This document shows positions 1-7,703 of a stretch of DNA of 8,974 bases, piece by piece (the first letter of the stretch is position 1; every line of letters starts with the position of its first letter). Source of the stretch: Desulfobacteraceae bacterium (GTDB lineage: Bacteria; Desulfobacterota; Desulfobacteria; Desulfobacterales; Desulfosalsimonadaceae); assembly GCA_024636355.1 (NCBI GenBank), contig JAGXHH010000168.1:1-8974 (forward strand), read 5' to 3'. Position numbers and translations under genes: made by a program. Under the pieces are notes generated by a model. The model did no database searches, was not told the origin of the DNA, and worked only from the letters and a program-made list of their open reading frames with translations.

Positions 1-1839
1 CGGATGGCCTTCGGCCGGAGCCGCTGCCGCCGGTTTAGCGGGAGCCGCAGGTTTTGGCGGAGCTTTTGGCGCCGGCGCAGCCTGGGGGGCCGACGGTGCG
101 GTTCTTGGCTCGGGCGCCCGGGCAGCTAACGGCTGAGGAGCAGCTGTCGGCTGGGGAGCCGGGGCCTGGGCCGGGATATCGGCAGCCTGCACATAGTGAA
201 TCTGTCTCGGTTCACCGGTGTCCTCGACGGCCACCTCGAAGGGTTCGCCTTCTACAAAAACGTTGAACTTGCGGATGTTTGCGGGCATTTCCGGTTTTTC
301 TTTTTCAACCAGCTCCCCGGCCCTGGCTTTGCGGATCAATTCTTCTTCTTTTTTCACCTGCTCCAGGGATTTCGGTCTAAGGGAATCCGGCGGGGTTTCA
401 ATGCCGTATTTGTATTTGAGGAATTTTTTTCCGGTGACCGGATAAAGGGCGTAGATCAGGACGTCATCGATATCGGTCGTGATGTCCTTTACATCTTCCT
501 TTGCTTTTTCCAGTTCGGGCTCAAGAATTTCCGCGGGTCGGACGGTGATCGGCTTTTCACCACGCGGATACCCTTTCAACGCCTTCTTTTGAACCTCGGG
601 ATTGATCGGGGCCGGTGTCTCGCCGTACAGGCCGTAGCACAGGTCTTTGACCTGGGACGTGATCATCTTGTAGCTCTCGTTTTCATCATCGAACAAGACG
701 TTGTTGACCGTTTGGATGCCAACGATCTGGCTGGTCGGGGTCACCAGCGGAATCTGACCCAGGTCTTTTCGGACCTTGGGCAGCATTTCGTATACTTCCT
801 GAATCCGGTCCAGGGCGTCCATTTCCCGGAGCTGGTTGACGAGGTTGGAAAGCATGCCGCCGGGGGTCTGGTGGAGCAGCACGTTCGTGTCGATGATCGA
901 GACCTTGGAATCGTCGAGCAGGTATTTGTACTTGGGCAGGATTTCACGTTCCATCTTATGGTTGATTTCCGCCAGCGCCTCGATGTCGAAACCGGTATCC
1001 CGGTCTGTGCCGTACAGCGCCACCACCAGCGGCTCGATGGCCGGATGCGAGGTACGGTAGGCAAAGGGAGACAGGCAGGTATCCAGGATATCCACGCCGG
1101 CTTCAATCGCCTTTAACTGGGTCAGCGGGGCCATGCCGGAGGTGAAATGGCTGTGCAGGTGAATCGGGGGCTTGACCGTCTCTTTCAGGGCTTTGACCAG
1201 TTTAAACGCGTCATAGGGGGCCATCAGACCGGCCATGTCCTTGATACAGATCGTATCGGCGCCCATGTCTTCGAGTTCCTTGGCCTTCTTCAGAAAGTAC
1301 TCGAGATTGTAAACCTCGCCGCCCATGCGGGGTGCGGTCAGGGAATAGCAGACGCATCCCTGAAAGTGCTTGCCGTTTGCCTTGATGGCCTTCACTACGG
1401 TCTCAAAATTCCGGTAATCGTTTAACGCATCAAATGTCCGGAAGACATCCATGCCGTTTTCAGCTGCCCGATCGACAAACGCCTTGGCGACGTCATCGGC
1501 GTAATGCCGGTACCCAACGAGGTTTTGGCCCCGCAGCAGCATCGACAGAGGCGTTTTCTTAAAGTAACGCTTTAGCGTCCGAATGCGTTCCCAGGGGTCT
1601 TCGTTCAGGAACCGGTGCATGGTATCGAAAGTGGCTCCGCCCCAGACTTCCACGGCCCAGAAACCGATCTGGTCCATCATTTCGGAAACCGGAATCAGGT
1701 CTTCTGTCCGGCCACGGGTTGCAAAGAGCGACTGGTAGCCGTCGCGCAGGGTAAGGTCTTCGATTTTTACCGGGTTTTTGGCAACGGGACGGTCCTTGTC
1801 AGTGTTCACCTGCGTCATTTTAATTTCAAAATGATTCAT
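1..1839 (-). CDS. oadA: Biotin-dependent pyruvate/oxaloacetate carboxyltransferase (OadA/PycB, 5S-type) with fused biotin-carrier region; 3' end outside window
   Basis: I translated this frame by hand as 613 uninterrupted codons; it is still open at the left edge. The protein should move a carboxyl group between carboxybiotin and pyruvate/oxaloacetate. Residues about 25-290 form the HMGL-like barrel, with TLRD (30-33), GGATFDT (67-73), RGQN (103-106), RTFDALND (134-141), KDMAGL (200-205, whose Lys is the likely carboxylated metal ligand) and the metal-binding HLHSH (227-231). The conserved PYC/OADA association domain follows to about 510. Residues 524-545 resemble the N-terminus of the 1.3S biotin carrier, then comes a Pro/Ala-rich linker (about 554-613). 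The biotinylated AMKM motif must lie beyond position 1. The start at 1839 is preceded by an AGGGG about 10 nt upstream; an ATG at 1818 is an alternative. It is the last gene of the operon inside the window. It could equally be named pycB. The absence of a nearby biotin carboxylase favours a transcarboxylase role. Confidence 0.93.
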   Translation of the reverse strand, partial: MNHFEIKMTQVNTDKDRPVAKNPVKIEDLTLRDGYQSLFATRGRTEDLIPVSEMMDQIGFWAVEVWGGATFDTMHRFLNEDPWERIRTLKRYFKKTPLSMLLRGQNLVGYRHYADDVAKAFVDRAAENGMDVFRTFDALNDYRNFETVVKAIKANGKHFQGCVCYSLTAPRMGGEVYNLEYFLKKAKELEDMGADTICIKDMAGLMAPYDAFKLVKALKETVKPPIHLHSHFTSGMAPLTQLKAIEAGVDILDTCLSPFAYRTSHPAIEPLVVALYGTDRDTGFDIEALAEINHKMEREILPKYKYLLDDSKVSIIDTNVLLHQTPGGMLSNLVNQLREMDALDRIQEVYEMLPKVRKDLGQIPLVTPTSQIVGIQTVNNVLFDDENESYKMITSQVKDLCYGLYGETPAPINPEVQKKALKGYPRGEKPITVRPAEILEPELEKAKEDVKDITTDIDDVLIYALYPVTGKKFLKYKYGIETPPDSLRPKSLEQVKKEEELIRKARAGELVEKEKPEMPANIRKFNVFVEGEPFEVAVEDTGEPRQIHYVQAADIPAQAPAPQPTAAPQPLAARAPEPRTAPSAPQAAPAPKAPPKPAAPAKPAAAAPAEGHP

Positions 1840-1945
1840 TTTTTAAGTTCCCCTCACTCAACGTGGTTGGATATGGCTTGGGCACGTCCTGATCAACGGG
1901 CCGGCATCGCGTTAAAAGATTGTATAGAGCACAAAGTGTATTTGC
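1840..1945 (-). other. Intra-operon gap between small subunit and oadA
   Basis: This 106-bp spacer is the second widest inside the operon, after the mutase-meaB gap. Apart from the AGGGG ribosome-binding site for oadA at about 1850-1854, I see no strong promoter, hairpin or small gene in it. If the TAG at 1946-1948 were read through, the frame would continue for 39 sense codons across this gap to a TGA at 1826-1828, just inside oadA. That extension resembles no family I know. Confidence 0.6.
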
Positions 1946-2173
1946 CTACCTGCGAAACGCCCGGAGCTGCATCATGGCACGGGTCTGCATCTGTTGATTC
2001 CGGCCCGTCAGGCCCCATGGCCCAACCATGGAAAGCATGGTGCGATCCGGTATGGCCACAACGGGTCTGGCCGGCGCCGCCTGCATTTCAACTGCGTACA
2101 TTCCTTGTTCTTCGTCCTGTAAATATTGCATGACGGCCGCCAGCGCGGCCCGTTTCTTTTTGTCCAAAGACAT
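1946..2173 (-). CDS. Small accessory subunit of the carboxyltransferase complex (MmdE/OadG C-terminal-like)
   Basis: This is a 75-residue soluble protein with no membrane segment. A basic, Ala-rich amphipathic helix (about residues 4-22) is followed by a short Ala/Pro linker (32-40) and a C-terminal segment with the pattern W53-x3-G57-R58-x3-M62, then an Arg/Gln/Met-rich tail. This tail resembles the C-terminal part of OadG/MmdD and the small MmdE subunit of sodium-pumping decarboxylases, which hold the biotin/carboxyltransferase subunit to the complex. The transmembrane helix of OadG is missing. I infer a tethering or assembly role between the 12S-type and 5S-type subunits encoded on either side. 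The start has a strong AGGAG about 8 nt upstream and lies 33 nt after the carboxyltransferase stop. The gene ends in TAG, which matters when interpreting the in-frame TAG in the preceding gene. The family assignment rests on the short C-terminal motif and is moderate. Confidence 0.65.
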   Translation of the reverse strand: MSLDKKKRAALAAVMQYLQDEEQGMYAVEMQAAPARPVVAIPDRTMLSMVGPWGLTGRNQQMQTRAMMQLRAFRR

Positions 2174-2206
2174 CGATATATCTCCTCGGAGTTCCGCAGT
2201 TTCGGG

Positions 2207-3760
2207 TTACGCGGGTATATTGCCGTGTTTTTTCGGCGGCAGCGTCAGCCGTTTGTTGGACAGGACCTCCAGCGCCTCGATAAGACGGGGCCGTGTTTCG
2301 CTGGGCACGATTACATCGTCAATATAGCCCCGGCTGGCCGCCACGTAGGGGTTGGAAAACAGGTCCCGGTATTCCTCTATTTTTTCCTGGCGTTTTTTTA
2401 CAGGGTCTTCGGCGCTGTCGATTTCCCGGCGATGGATGATATTGGCCGCGCCCCCTGCCCCCATGACCGCGATTTCAGCCGTCGGCCAGGCAAACGCCAT
2501 GTCGGCGCCCAGGTGCTTGGATGACATGGCAATGTAGGCCCCGCCATAGTCTTTGCGGACGATGACCAATAATTTGGGGACGGTGGCCTCGGAATAACAC
2601 CAGAGAAGTTTGGCGCCGTGCCGGATGATGCCGCCCCATTCCTGCTCGCTGCCGGGCAGATACCCGGGAACGTCGGAAAAGGTCAGGATCGGGATATTGA
2701 ACGCATCGCAGAAGCGGATAAACCGCGTGGCCTTATCCGATGCGTCGATATCGAGGCAACCGGCGAGAACCTTCGGCTGGTTGGCGATAATTCCGATCGA
2801 GCGGCCGTTTAACCGGGCAAAGCCGACGATGATGTTCTTGGCAAAATGCTTGTGGGGTTCGAAAAAATCGCCGTTATCGACAATGGCATGGATGATGTCC
2901 TTCATGTCATAGGACTGGTTCGGATCGACCGGCACCAGGGAGTCAAGGGTGGCTTCCATGCGGCCCGGATCGTCGCCCGTGTCGATAAGCGGCGGGTCTT
3001 CCATGTTGTTTGCCGGCAGAAACGAGAGCAGTTTTCGGATACGGTCAATGGCATCTTCGTCGGAGTTGCAGGCGAAATGAGCGACCCCGCTTTTTTCATT
3101 GTGCGTCATGGCGCCGCCGAGATCTTCAAACGAGATTTCCTCGCCGGTAACCGACTTGATGACCTAGGGGCCGGTGATGAACATGTGGCTCGTCTTTTTG
3201 ACCATGAAGACCCAGTCGGTCATGGCCGGGGAGTAAACCGCGCCGCCGGCTGTCGGCCCCATAATGGCCGACAATTGCGGGATAACGCCGGAAGCTGTCG
3301 AATTTCGGTAAAAGATCTCGCCGTATCCGAACAGGGCGTCGACCCCTTCCTGGATTCGCGCACCGCCGGAATCGTTGAATCCCACGATCGGAACCCCGGC
3401 TTTTAATGCCAGATCCATGACTTTGCAGATCTTTCTGGCGTGCATCTCGCCAAGACTGCCGGCCCGGGAGGTAAAATCCTGGGCAAAGGCGAATACCGGG
3501 CGTCCATTCACCAGGCCGTGACCGGTGATGACCCCGTCGGACGGGATATCCACCTTATCCATGCCGAAATTGACGCACCGGTGCCGGACGAAAATGTCGA
3601 TTTCACGGAAGGTGTCCGGATCGAAAAAACGGTCGAGTCGTTCGCGGGCGGTCAGTTTGCCCTGTTCCTTGTGTTTGGCGACCGCCTTTTCTCCGCCCAT
3701 TTCCCGGATTTTGGCTTTTAACGCCTTGAGTTCGTTGATTTTGTCAGAAGCGTCGCTCAT
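2207..3760 (-). CDS. mmdA: 12S-type methylmalonyl-CoA carboxyltransferase (acyl-CoA carboxylase beta/MmdA family), interrupted by an in-frame TAG at codon 199
   Basis: The frame spans 517 codons before a TAA stop, about the usual length of this family, and is broken only by TAG at 3164-3166. The enzyme should transfer the carboxyl group between methylmalonyl-CoA/propionyl-CoA and biotin. The N-terminal crotonase-fold half has [10 protein letters not shown] (131-140) and [13 protein letters not shown] (168-180). The C-terminal half has [15 protein letters not shown] (363-377), [11 protein letters not shown] (402-412) and an [20 protein letters not shown] block (428-447). These are CoA- and biotin-site motifs with the glycine-rich oxyanion loops. 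The start has AGGAA about 8 nt upstream and lies 33 nt after the meaB stop. The TAG falls in the [16 protein letters not shown] signature, where relatives carry residues such as Gln, Asp or Glu. Terminating there would leave a 198-residue fragment cut inside the N-terminal domain. The gene is either translated through the TAG, a fresh pseudogene, or misread in the assembly. Confidence 0.9.
3164..3166 (-). other. In-frame TAG (amber) codon inside the carboxyltransferase gene
   Basis: On the plus strand this reads cta within gacctagggg; on the minus strand it gives ATC ACC GGC CCC TAG GTC ATC. The residues before (MFITGP) and after (VIKSVTGEE) form one continuous conserved motif, so no frameshift is involved. 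The next ATG in frame is at 3109 (residue 218). It has only a GC-rich stretch upstream and no convincing ribosome-binding site. Pyrrolysine, a suppressor tRNA inserting Gln/Glu/Lys, a nonsense mutation and a sequencing error all remain open. No pylTSBCD genes or tRNA lie in this window. Confidence 0.85.
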
Positions 3761-3793
3761 ATGTGCGATTCCTTTCCTGTCCCGGTTTATACA

Positions 3794-4792
3794 TTATGAA
3801 TCATTTTGCAGCATAGTGGACAAAGTTTCAAGAAGCCGCCGGGCTCCGGCCATTGCCGTTGTCCGACCATCCGTGATCTGACGCCTGATCCCAGGCAGCA
3901 TCTCTTTTACATCGGGTAATTGATAAAACCATTCCTTCAATCCCTCGTCGAGCAGGTAAAGAAACCAGTCCATCGCCTGCTCTCTGCGCTTGCGGTCAAA
4001 TTCGCCCGCCTGCTGCATCAGGTGCCGATGCTCCAGCACGTTGTGCCAGATCGCATCGATGCCGGTCATGGTAAGCGCGCTGCAGGTCATCACCGGCGGC
4101 TGCCAGACCGGACTGGCCGGGGCCATCATGTGCAGGGCGTTTTCATAGGCGGCTTTGGCATTCGCGGCATTTTCTATATTGTTGCCGTCGGCCTTGTTAA
4201 CCGCTATTGCATCTGCGATTTCGATGATGCCCCGCTTGATTCCCTGGAGTTCATCGCCTGCGCCGGCCAGCAGGAGCACCAGGAAGAAGTCGACCATGGA
4301 GGCCACGGAATATTCGGACTGTCCTACTCCGACGGTCTCCACCATGACGACATCGAAGCCGGCGGCTTCACAGACCAGGATCGACTCGCGGGTCTTACGG
4401 GCCACACCGCCGAGTGTTCTGCCTGCAGGGGACGGCCGGATAAACGCCCGCGGATCTGCGGACAGTTTCTCCATCCGGGTCTTGTCCCCCATGATGCTCC
4501 CGCCGCTTTTCGCACTGCTCGGATCAACGGCCAGGATCGCCACCTGGTGTTCTTCTTCGATCAGACGCAAGCCCAGGCTTTCGATAAACGTGCTTTTCCC
4601 GACCCCGGGCACTCCGGTTATGCCGAGCCGGATCGAGTTTCCGGTGTGCGGCAGCAGCGCATCGAGTACCTCGTGCGTCAGTTTCTGGTGGCTGGGAAGC
4701 GCACTTTCAATCAGGGTAATGGTCTTTGACAGTGCCTTGCGGTTGCCCTCAAGGACGCCGTCGACGTAATATTTCGGATCGGTTTCAATCAT
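3794..4792 (-). CDS. meaB: MeaB-type G-protein chaperone of methylmalonyl-CoA mutase (ArgK/YgfD family)
   Basis: This 332-residue protein is a P-loop GTPase that guards methylmalonyl-CoA mutase, gating adenosylcobalamin loading and helping to replace inactivated cofactor. Visible motifs are Walker A GVPGVGKST (60-68), DPSSAKSGGSI (90-100), GDKTRM (102-107), the switch-like ETVGVGQSE (152-160) and the guanine-specificity motif NKAD (199-202). Length and motif order match MeaB/MMAA. It sits directly after the mutase gene, the usual arrangement, separated by 110 bp holding two stem-loops. Its stop (TAA) is 33 nt before the carboxyltransferase start. No strong ribosome-binding site is visible before the ATG at 4792. 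A GGA-rich stretch that might serve lies in the arm of the nearer hairpin, so translation may depend on that structure. Confidence 0.95.
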   Translation of the reverse strand: MIETDPKYYVDGVLEGNRKALSKTITLIESALPSHQKLTHEVLDALLPHTGNSIRLGITGVPGVGKSTFIESLGLRLIEEEHQVAILAVDPSSAKSGGSIMGDKTRMEKLSADPRAFIRPSPAGRTLGGVARKTRESILVCEAAGFDVVMVETVGVGQSEYSVASMVDFFLVLLLAGAGDELQGIKRGIIEIADAIAVNKADGNNIENAANAKAAYENALHMMAPASPVWQPPVMTCSALTMTGIDAIWHNVLEHRHLMQQAGEFDRKRREQAMDWFLYLLDEGLKEWFYQLPDVKEMLPGIRRQITDGRTTAMAGARRLLETLSTMLQNDS

Positions 4793-4806
4793 TTACGAGA
4801 TTCTAT

Positions 4807-4820
4807 CCGTCCTGGGACGG
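4807..4820. repeat. Short perfect palindrome before meaB
   Basis: CCGTCC-TG-GGACGG has 6-bp perfect arms and a 2-nt centre. As RNA it would fold with a slightly opened loop. It lies 15-28 nt upstream of the meaB start on the minus strand, close to where a ribosome-binding site is expected. Confidence 0.7.
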
Positions 4821-4828
4821 GCGATTCG

Positions 4829-4855
4829 CAGGGGCGGGTTTCAGGCCCGCCCCTG
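4829..4855. repeat. GC-rich stem-loop, REP-like, in the mutase-meaB gap
   Basis: A perfect 10-bp inverted repeat (CAGGGGCGGG, 7-nt loop TTTCAGG, CCCGCCCCTG) lies between the mutase stop and meaB. No U-tract follows on the minus strand, so it is not a classical terminator. Its core resembles the dispersed GGGGCGGGTTT-type palindromes found between genes in many bacteria. It may be a REP-like element or an mRNA-stabilising or partially attenuating hairpin within the operon. Confidence 0.7.
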
Positions 4856-4902
4856 TAGGTGAAAATCATTATGCGGCCATAGTGACGCATTTAACGACAC
4901 GA

Positions 4903-7032
4903 TCAACCTTTTTTTTCAAGGGCATTGAGGACCTGGTTTGCCGAATCGGTCACCATTGTGCCCGGTCCGAAGACATTTGTCACCCCGGCATTGAAAAGAA
5001 ATTCATAATCGCCGGGCGGAATGATGCCGCCGACAACGATCAGGATATCACCGGCTCCCTGGGACTTCAGGGATTCTATGAGCTGGGGAACCAGGATCTT
5101 GTGGGCGCCGGCAAGACTGGAGACGCCGACGACGTGCACGTCGTTTTCAATGGCCATTTTCGATGCTTCTTCCGGAGTCTGGAACATGGGGCTGATATCC
5201 ACATCAAAGCCGAGATCCGCATAGGCGGTCGCCACTACTTTAATGCCCCGGTCATGGCCGTCCTGCCCCATCTTGGTCAGAAGAATCCGGGGTCGGCGCC
5301 CTCGTTTTTCCATGAACTGTTCCGTCCGTTTCCGGATCGAGACGATGATCTCATCGTCCTGGTATTCCCCGGCATAGACGCCGGAGATGCACTGGGTAGT
5401 GGCCGTGTAACGGCCGAACACCTTCTCCATTGCATCGGAAATCTCGCCTACCGTGGCCCGTGCGCGTACTGCCGGGATGCAGACTTCCAGCAGGTTGCCG
5501 CCGGATTCGGCACAGTTGGTGATCGCTTCCAGGCAGCGCTTGACCTCGGCAGCATCCCGCTTTTCCTTGATCTGGTTGATCCAGGCGACCTGGTTGTCCC
5601 GGACAGCTTCCGAAATCTCACGGACCTCGATGGGGACTTCATCTTCGACCTTGTACTTGTTGACGCCGACGATCACCTCTTTGCCCTGGTCGATCTTGGC
5701 CTGGCGCCGGGCGGCGGCCTCTTCGATTCGCATCTTGGGCATTCCCGCGACGATCGCCTTGGTCATTCCCCCCAGTTCCTCAACCTCGTCGATCAGTGCC
5801 CGCGCCTTTTTCACGATCTCACTGGTGAGCGATTCCACATAATAGGAGCCGGCCAGCGGATCGACCACCCGGGTCACCTGGGATTCTTCCTGGATGATGA
5901 TCTGGGTGTTGCGGGCCACCCGCGCGGACAGATCGGTGGGCAGGCTGACGGCTTCGTCAAAGGCGTTCGTGTGCAGCGACTGGGTGCCGCCGAGAGCTGC
6001 GGCAAGTGCCTCTAATGTGGTGCGAACGATGTTGTTGTACGGGTCCTGCTGGGTCAGGCTCCAGCCGGATGTCTGGACATGGGTGCGCAGCATGAGCGAT
6101 TTCTGGCTCTTCGGGTTGAACTGTTTCATCAGGTCGGCCCACAGGTACCGGGCGGCCCGGAGCATGGCAATCTCCATGAAAAAGTTCATCCCGACGCCGA
6201 AGAAAAACGACAACCGCGGGGCGAAGGCGTCGATATCGAGGCCGGCATTTAATGCGGCCCGCACGTATTCGATACCGTCGGCAATCGTAAATGCGGTCTG
6301 CAGAACCGAATCGGCGCCGGCTTCCATCATGTGGTAGCCGCTGATGCTTACCGTGTTGTATTTCGGCATGTGTTCGGAACAGTAGCCGATGATGTCGGAA
6401 ACGATCCGCATGGAGGGTTCGGGCGGATAGATGTAGGTGTTGCGGGTCAGGTATTCTTTTAAGATGTCGTTCTGGATCGTGCCGGTCAGCTTTTCCTGGG
6501 AGACTCCCTGCTCTTCGGCAGCGACGATGTATCCGGCAAGTACCGGGAGAACCGCGCCGTTCATGGTCATGGAGACCGACATCTTGTCCAGAGGGATTTC
6601 GTTAAACAAAATCTTCATGTCTTCGACGGAATCGATCGGCACGCCGGCCTTGCCAACGTCTCCGATGACCCGGGGGTGATCCGAATCGTATCCCCGGTGG
6701 GTGGCGAGATCAAAGGCAACGGAAAGCCCTTTCTGCCCGGCCGCCAGGTTCCGTTTGTAGAATTCGTTGGACTCCTTTGCACTGGAAAACCCGGCATACT
6801 GCCGGATCGTCCAGGGGCGGAGGGTGTACATGGTCGCCCGCGGACCCCGGACGAACGGGTCGAAACCGGGAAGCGAATCGATAAAATCGATCCCCTCCAG
6901 ATCTTCGCTCGTATACAGCGGTTTGATCGTAATCCCTTCAGGGGATTGCCAGTTCAGGGATTCCGGGGATTTCCCCTTGAGCTCCTTTTCGGCAATCTCG
7001 GCCCATTTCTTCTTATCCGGATGCTTTGCCAT
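4903..7032 (-). CDS. scpA: Methylmalonyl-CoA mutase, single-chain, adenosylcobalamin-dependent
   Basis: The 709-residue enzyme isomerises succinyl-CoA and (R)-methylmalonyl-CoA by a B12 radical mechanism. The N-terminal barrel domain spans roughly residues 30-560. The [16 protein letters not shown] segment (67-82) has Tyr69 in the position that marks methylmalonyl-CoA mutase; isobutyryl-CoA mutases typically carry Phe there. [10 protein letters not shown] (231-240) holds the expected active-site His234. The C-terminal B12 domain starts near 580 with DGHDRG (591-596), where His593 is the predicted lower cobalt ligand, and continues with the GG loops of the cobalamin-binding fold. Both domains are on one chain, as in homodimeric or large-subunit forms, and no second subunit gene is seen. 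The ATG at 7032 has a GGAG about 7 nt upstream and lies 40 nt after the epimerase stop. It ends in TGA. Epimerase upstream and MeaB downstream confirm the role. Confidence 0.97.
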   Translation of the reverse strand: MAKHPDKKKWAEIAEKELKGKSPESLNWQSPEGITIKPLYTSEDLEGIDFIDSLPGFDPFVRGPRATMYTLRPWTIRQYAGFSSAKESNEFYKRNLAAGQKGLSVAFDLATHRGYDSDHPRVIGDVGKAGVPIDSVEDMKILFNEIPLDKMSVSMTMNGAVLPVLAGYIVAAEEQGVSQEKLTGTIQNDILKEYLTRNTYIYPPEPSMRIVSDIIGYCSEHMPKYNTVSISGYHMMEAGADSVLQTAFTIADGIEYVRAALNAGLDIDAFAPRLSFFFGVGMNFFMEIAMLRAARYLWADLMKQFNPKSQKSLMLRTHVQTSGWSLTQQDPYNNIVRTTLEALAAALGGTQSLHTNAFDEAVSLPTDLSARVARNTQIIIQEESQVTRVVDPLAGSYYVESLTSEIVKKARALIDEVEELGGMTKAIVAGMPKMRIEEAAARRQAKIDQGKEVIVGVNKYKVEDEVPIEVREISEAVRDNQVAWINQIKEKRDAAEVKRCLEAITNCAESGGNLLEVCIPAVRARATVGEISDAMEKVFGRYTATTQCISGVYAGEYQDDEIIVSIRKRTEQFMEKRGRRPRILLTKMGQDGHDRGIKVVATAYADLGFDVDISPMFQTPEEASKMAIENDVHVVGVSSLAGAHKILVPQLIESLKSQGAGDILIVVGGIIPPGDYEFLFNAGVTNVFGPGTMVTDSANQVLNALEKKG

Positions 7033-7072
7033 GGTGTGCTCCGTATGTGTTGTTTAACTGATATTATTATTC

Positions 7073-7477
7073 TTAGTCACGTTGGCACAATTCGACAAGC
7101 ACGCCGCCGGTCGCTTTTGGATGCAAAAAGGCGATCCGGGCACCGCCGGCGCCGATGCGCGGGGTTTCATCGATTAATTTGACACCCTTGTTCTTCAACT
7201 CGTCAAGGGCCGCATCGATATCATCGACACGAAAAGCAATATGATGGACTCCCTCCCCTTTTTTTTCAAGAAATTTTGCAATGGGACCGCCCGGGTCGGT
7301 CGATTCGAGAAGTTCCACTTCGCTTTCGCCCACGGGAAGAAATGCCGTGGTCACTTTCTGCTCGGCTACAGTTTCCTCGCCTTCGAATGGAAGGCCCAGA
7401 ATATCGGACCAGAATTGTTTTCCGGCCGCATTGCTGTTGACCGCGACACCGATATGATCGATCTGGAGAATCTTCAT
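7073..7477 (-). CDS. mce: Methylmalonyl-CoA epimerase
   Basis: This 134-residue protein of the glyoxalase/VOC fold interconverts (S)- and (R)-methylmalonyl-CoA, joining the stereochemistry used by the carboxyltransferase to that used by the mutase. Candidate metal ligands in the family pattern are His8 (IDHIGVAV), Gln40 (AEQKV), His78/79 (GVHHIAF) and Glu129 (LVELC). The C-terminal half carries the usual RIGAGGARIAFLHP-type segment. The length is typical. The ATG at 7477 has AGGA about 8 nt upstream. It is the first gene of the operon, downstream of a long leader and a candidate promoter, and is followed after 40 bp by the mutase gene. It ends in TAA. Confidence 0.95.
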   Translation of the reverse strand: MKILQIDHIGVAVNSNAAGKQFWSDILGLPFEGEETVAEQKVTTAFLPVGESEVELLESTDPGGPIAKFLEKKGEGVHHIAFRVDDIDAALDELKNKGVKLIDETPRIGAGGARIAFLHPKATGGVLVELCQRD

Positions 7478-7630
7478 CTGTCAAATCCTTTCAAAGAGTT
7501 TCAAATCGGATGAATGGTTTCATAAACGAGTTTTAAATCAGTGAATGCTGTTTCTGCATCAAACGATGGGTTACCGAATTGCCGCTTGCCTGTCAAGGTG
7601 ATTTGGCATGATGGATGTTGTATGCATCCG

Positions 7631-7673
7631 TATCCGGTTTATCGCGGCCCCGGCTGAGGTGAACCGCCGGATA
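7631..7673. repeat. Imperfect inverted repeat in the leader of the mce operon
   Basis: Arms TATCCGG (7631-7637) and CCGGATA (7667-7673) pair over 7 bp, with a further CGG/CCG pairing inside (7645-7647 with 7664-7666). It would lie about 25 nt into the transcript if the predicted start is right. No U-tract follows, and its role is unknown. Confidence 0.45.
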
Positions 7674-7684
7674 TACCCGCGTAT

Positions 7685-7699
7685 GTAAGTGTTACTTAC
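7685..7699. promoter_or_regulatory. Operator-like palindrome at the predicted transcription start
   Basis: GTAAGT-GTT-ACTTAC is a perfect 6-bp dyad around a 3-nt centre. It begins just downstream of the predicted -10 box and overlaps the expected start point, the position where a dimeric repressor would block transcription. The regulator is not encoded in this window and I cannot name its family. Confidence 0.5.
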
Positions 7700-7703
7700 C
7701 AAA

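Noticed and set aside
196..1116. Plus-strand open frame of 306 codons opposite oadA
   Set aside because: Its Phe-rich, motif-free translation is the shadow of the oadA frame, which reads continuously with carboxyltransferase motifs.
2207..3109. Separate gene for the C-terminal half of the carboxyltransferase starting at ATG 3109
   Set aside because: There is no convincing ribosome-binding site, the conserved frame continues upstream to the TAG, and a split here would cut inside the N-terminal domain rather than at the domain boundary used by naturally split relatives.
4726..6015. Long plus-strand open frame of 429 codons opposite the mutase and the start of meaB
   Set aside because: It lies antisense to well-supported genes with clear family motifs and shows no recognisable domain; its openness follows from codon bias on the other strand.
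7568..7596. Second promoter using TTGACA at 7591-7596
   Set aside because: At 17-nt spacing the -10 position reads TAACCC, a poor match.
7478..7697. Cobalamin riboswitch upstream of the B12-dependent operon
   Set aside because: No B12-box-like sequence was found on the minus strand, and the visible hairpin does not fit the known layout.
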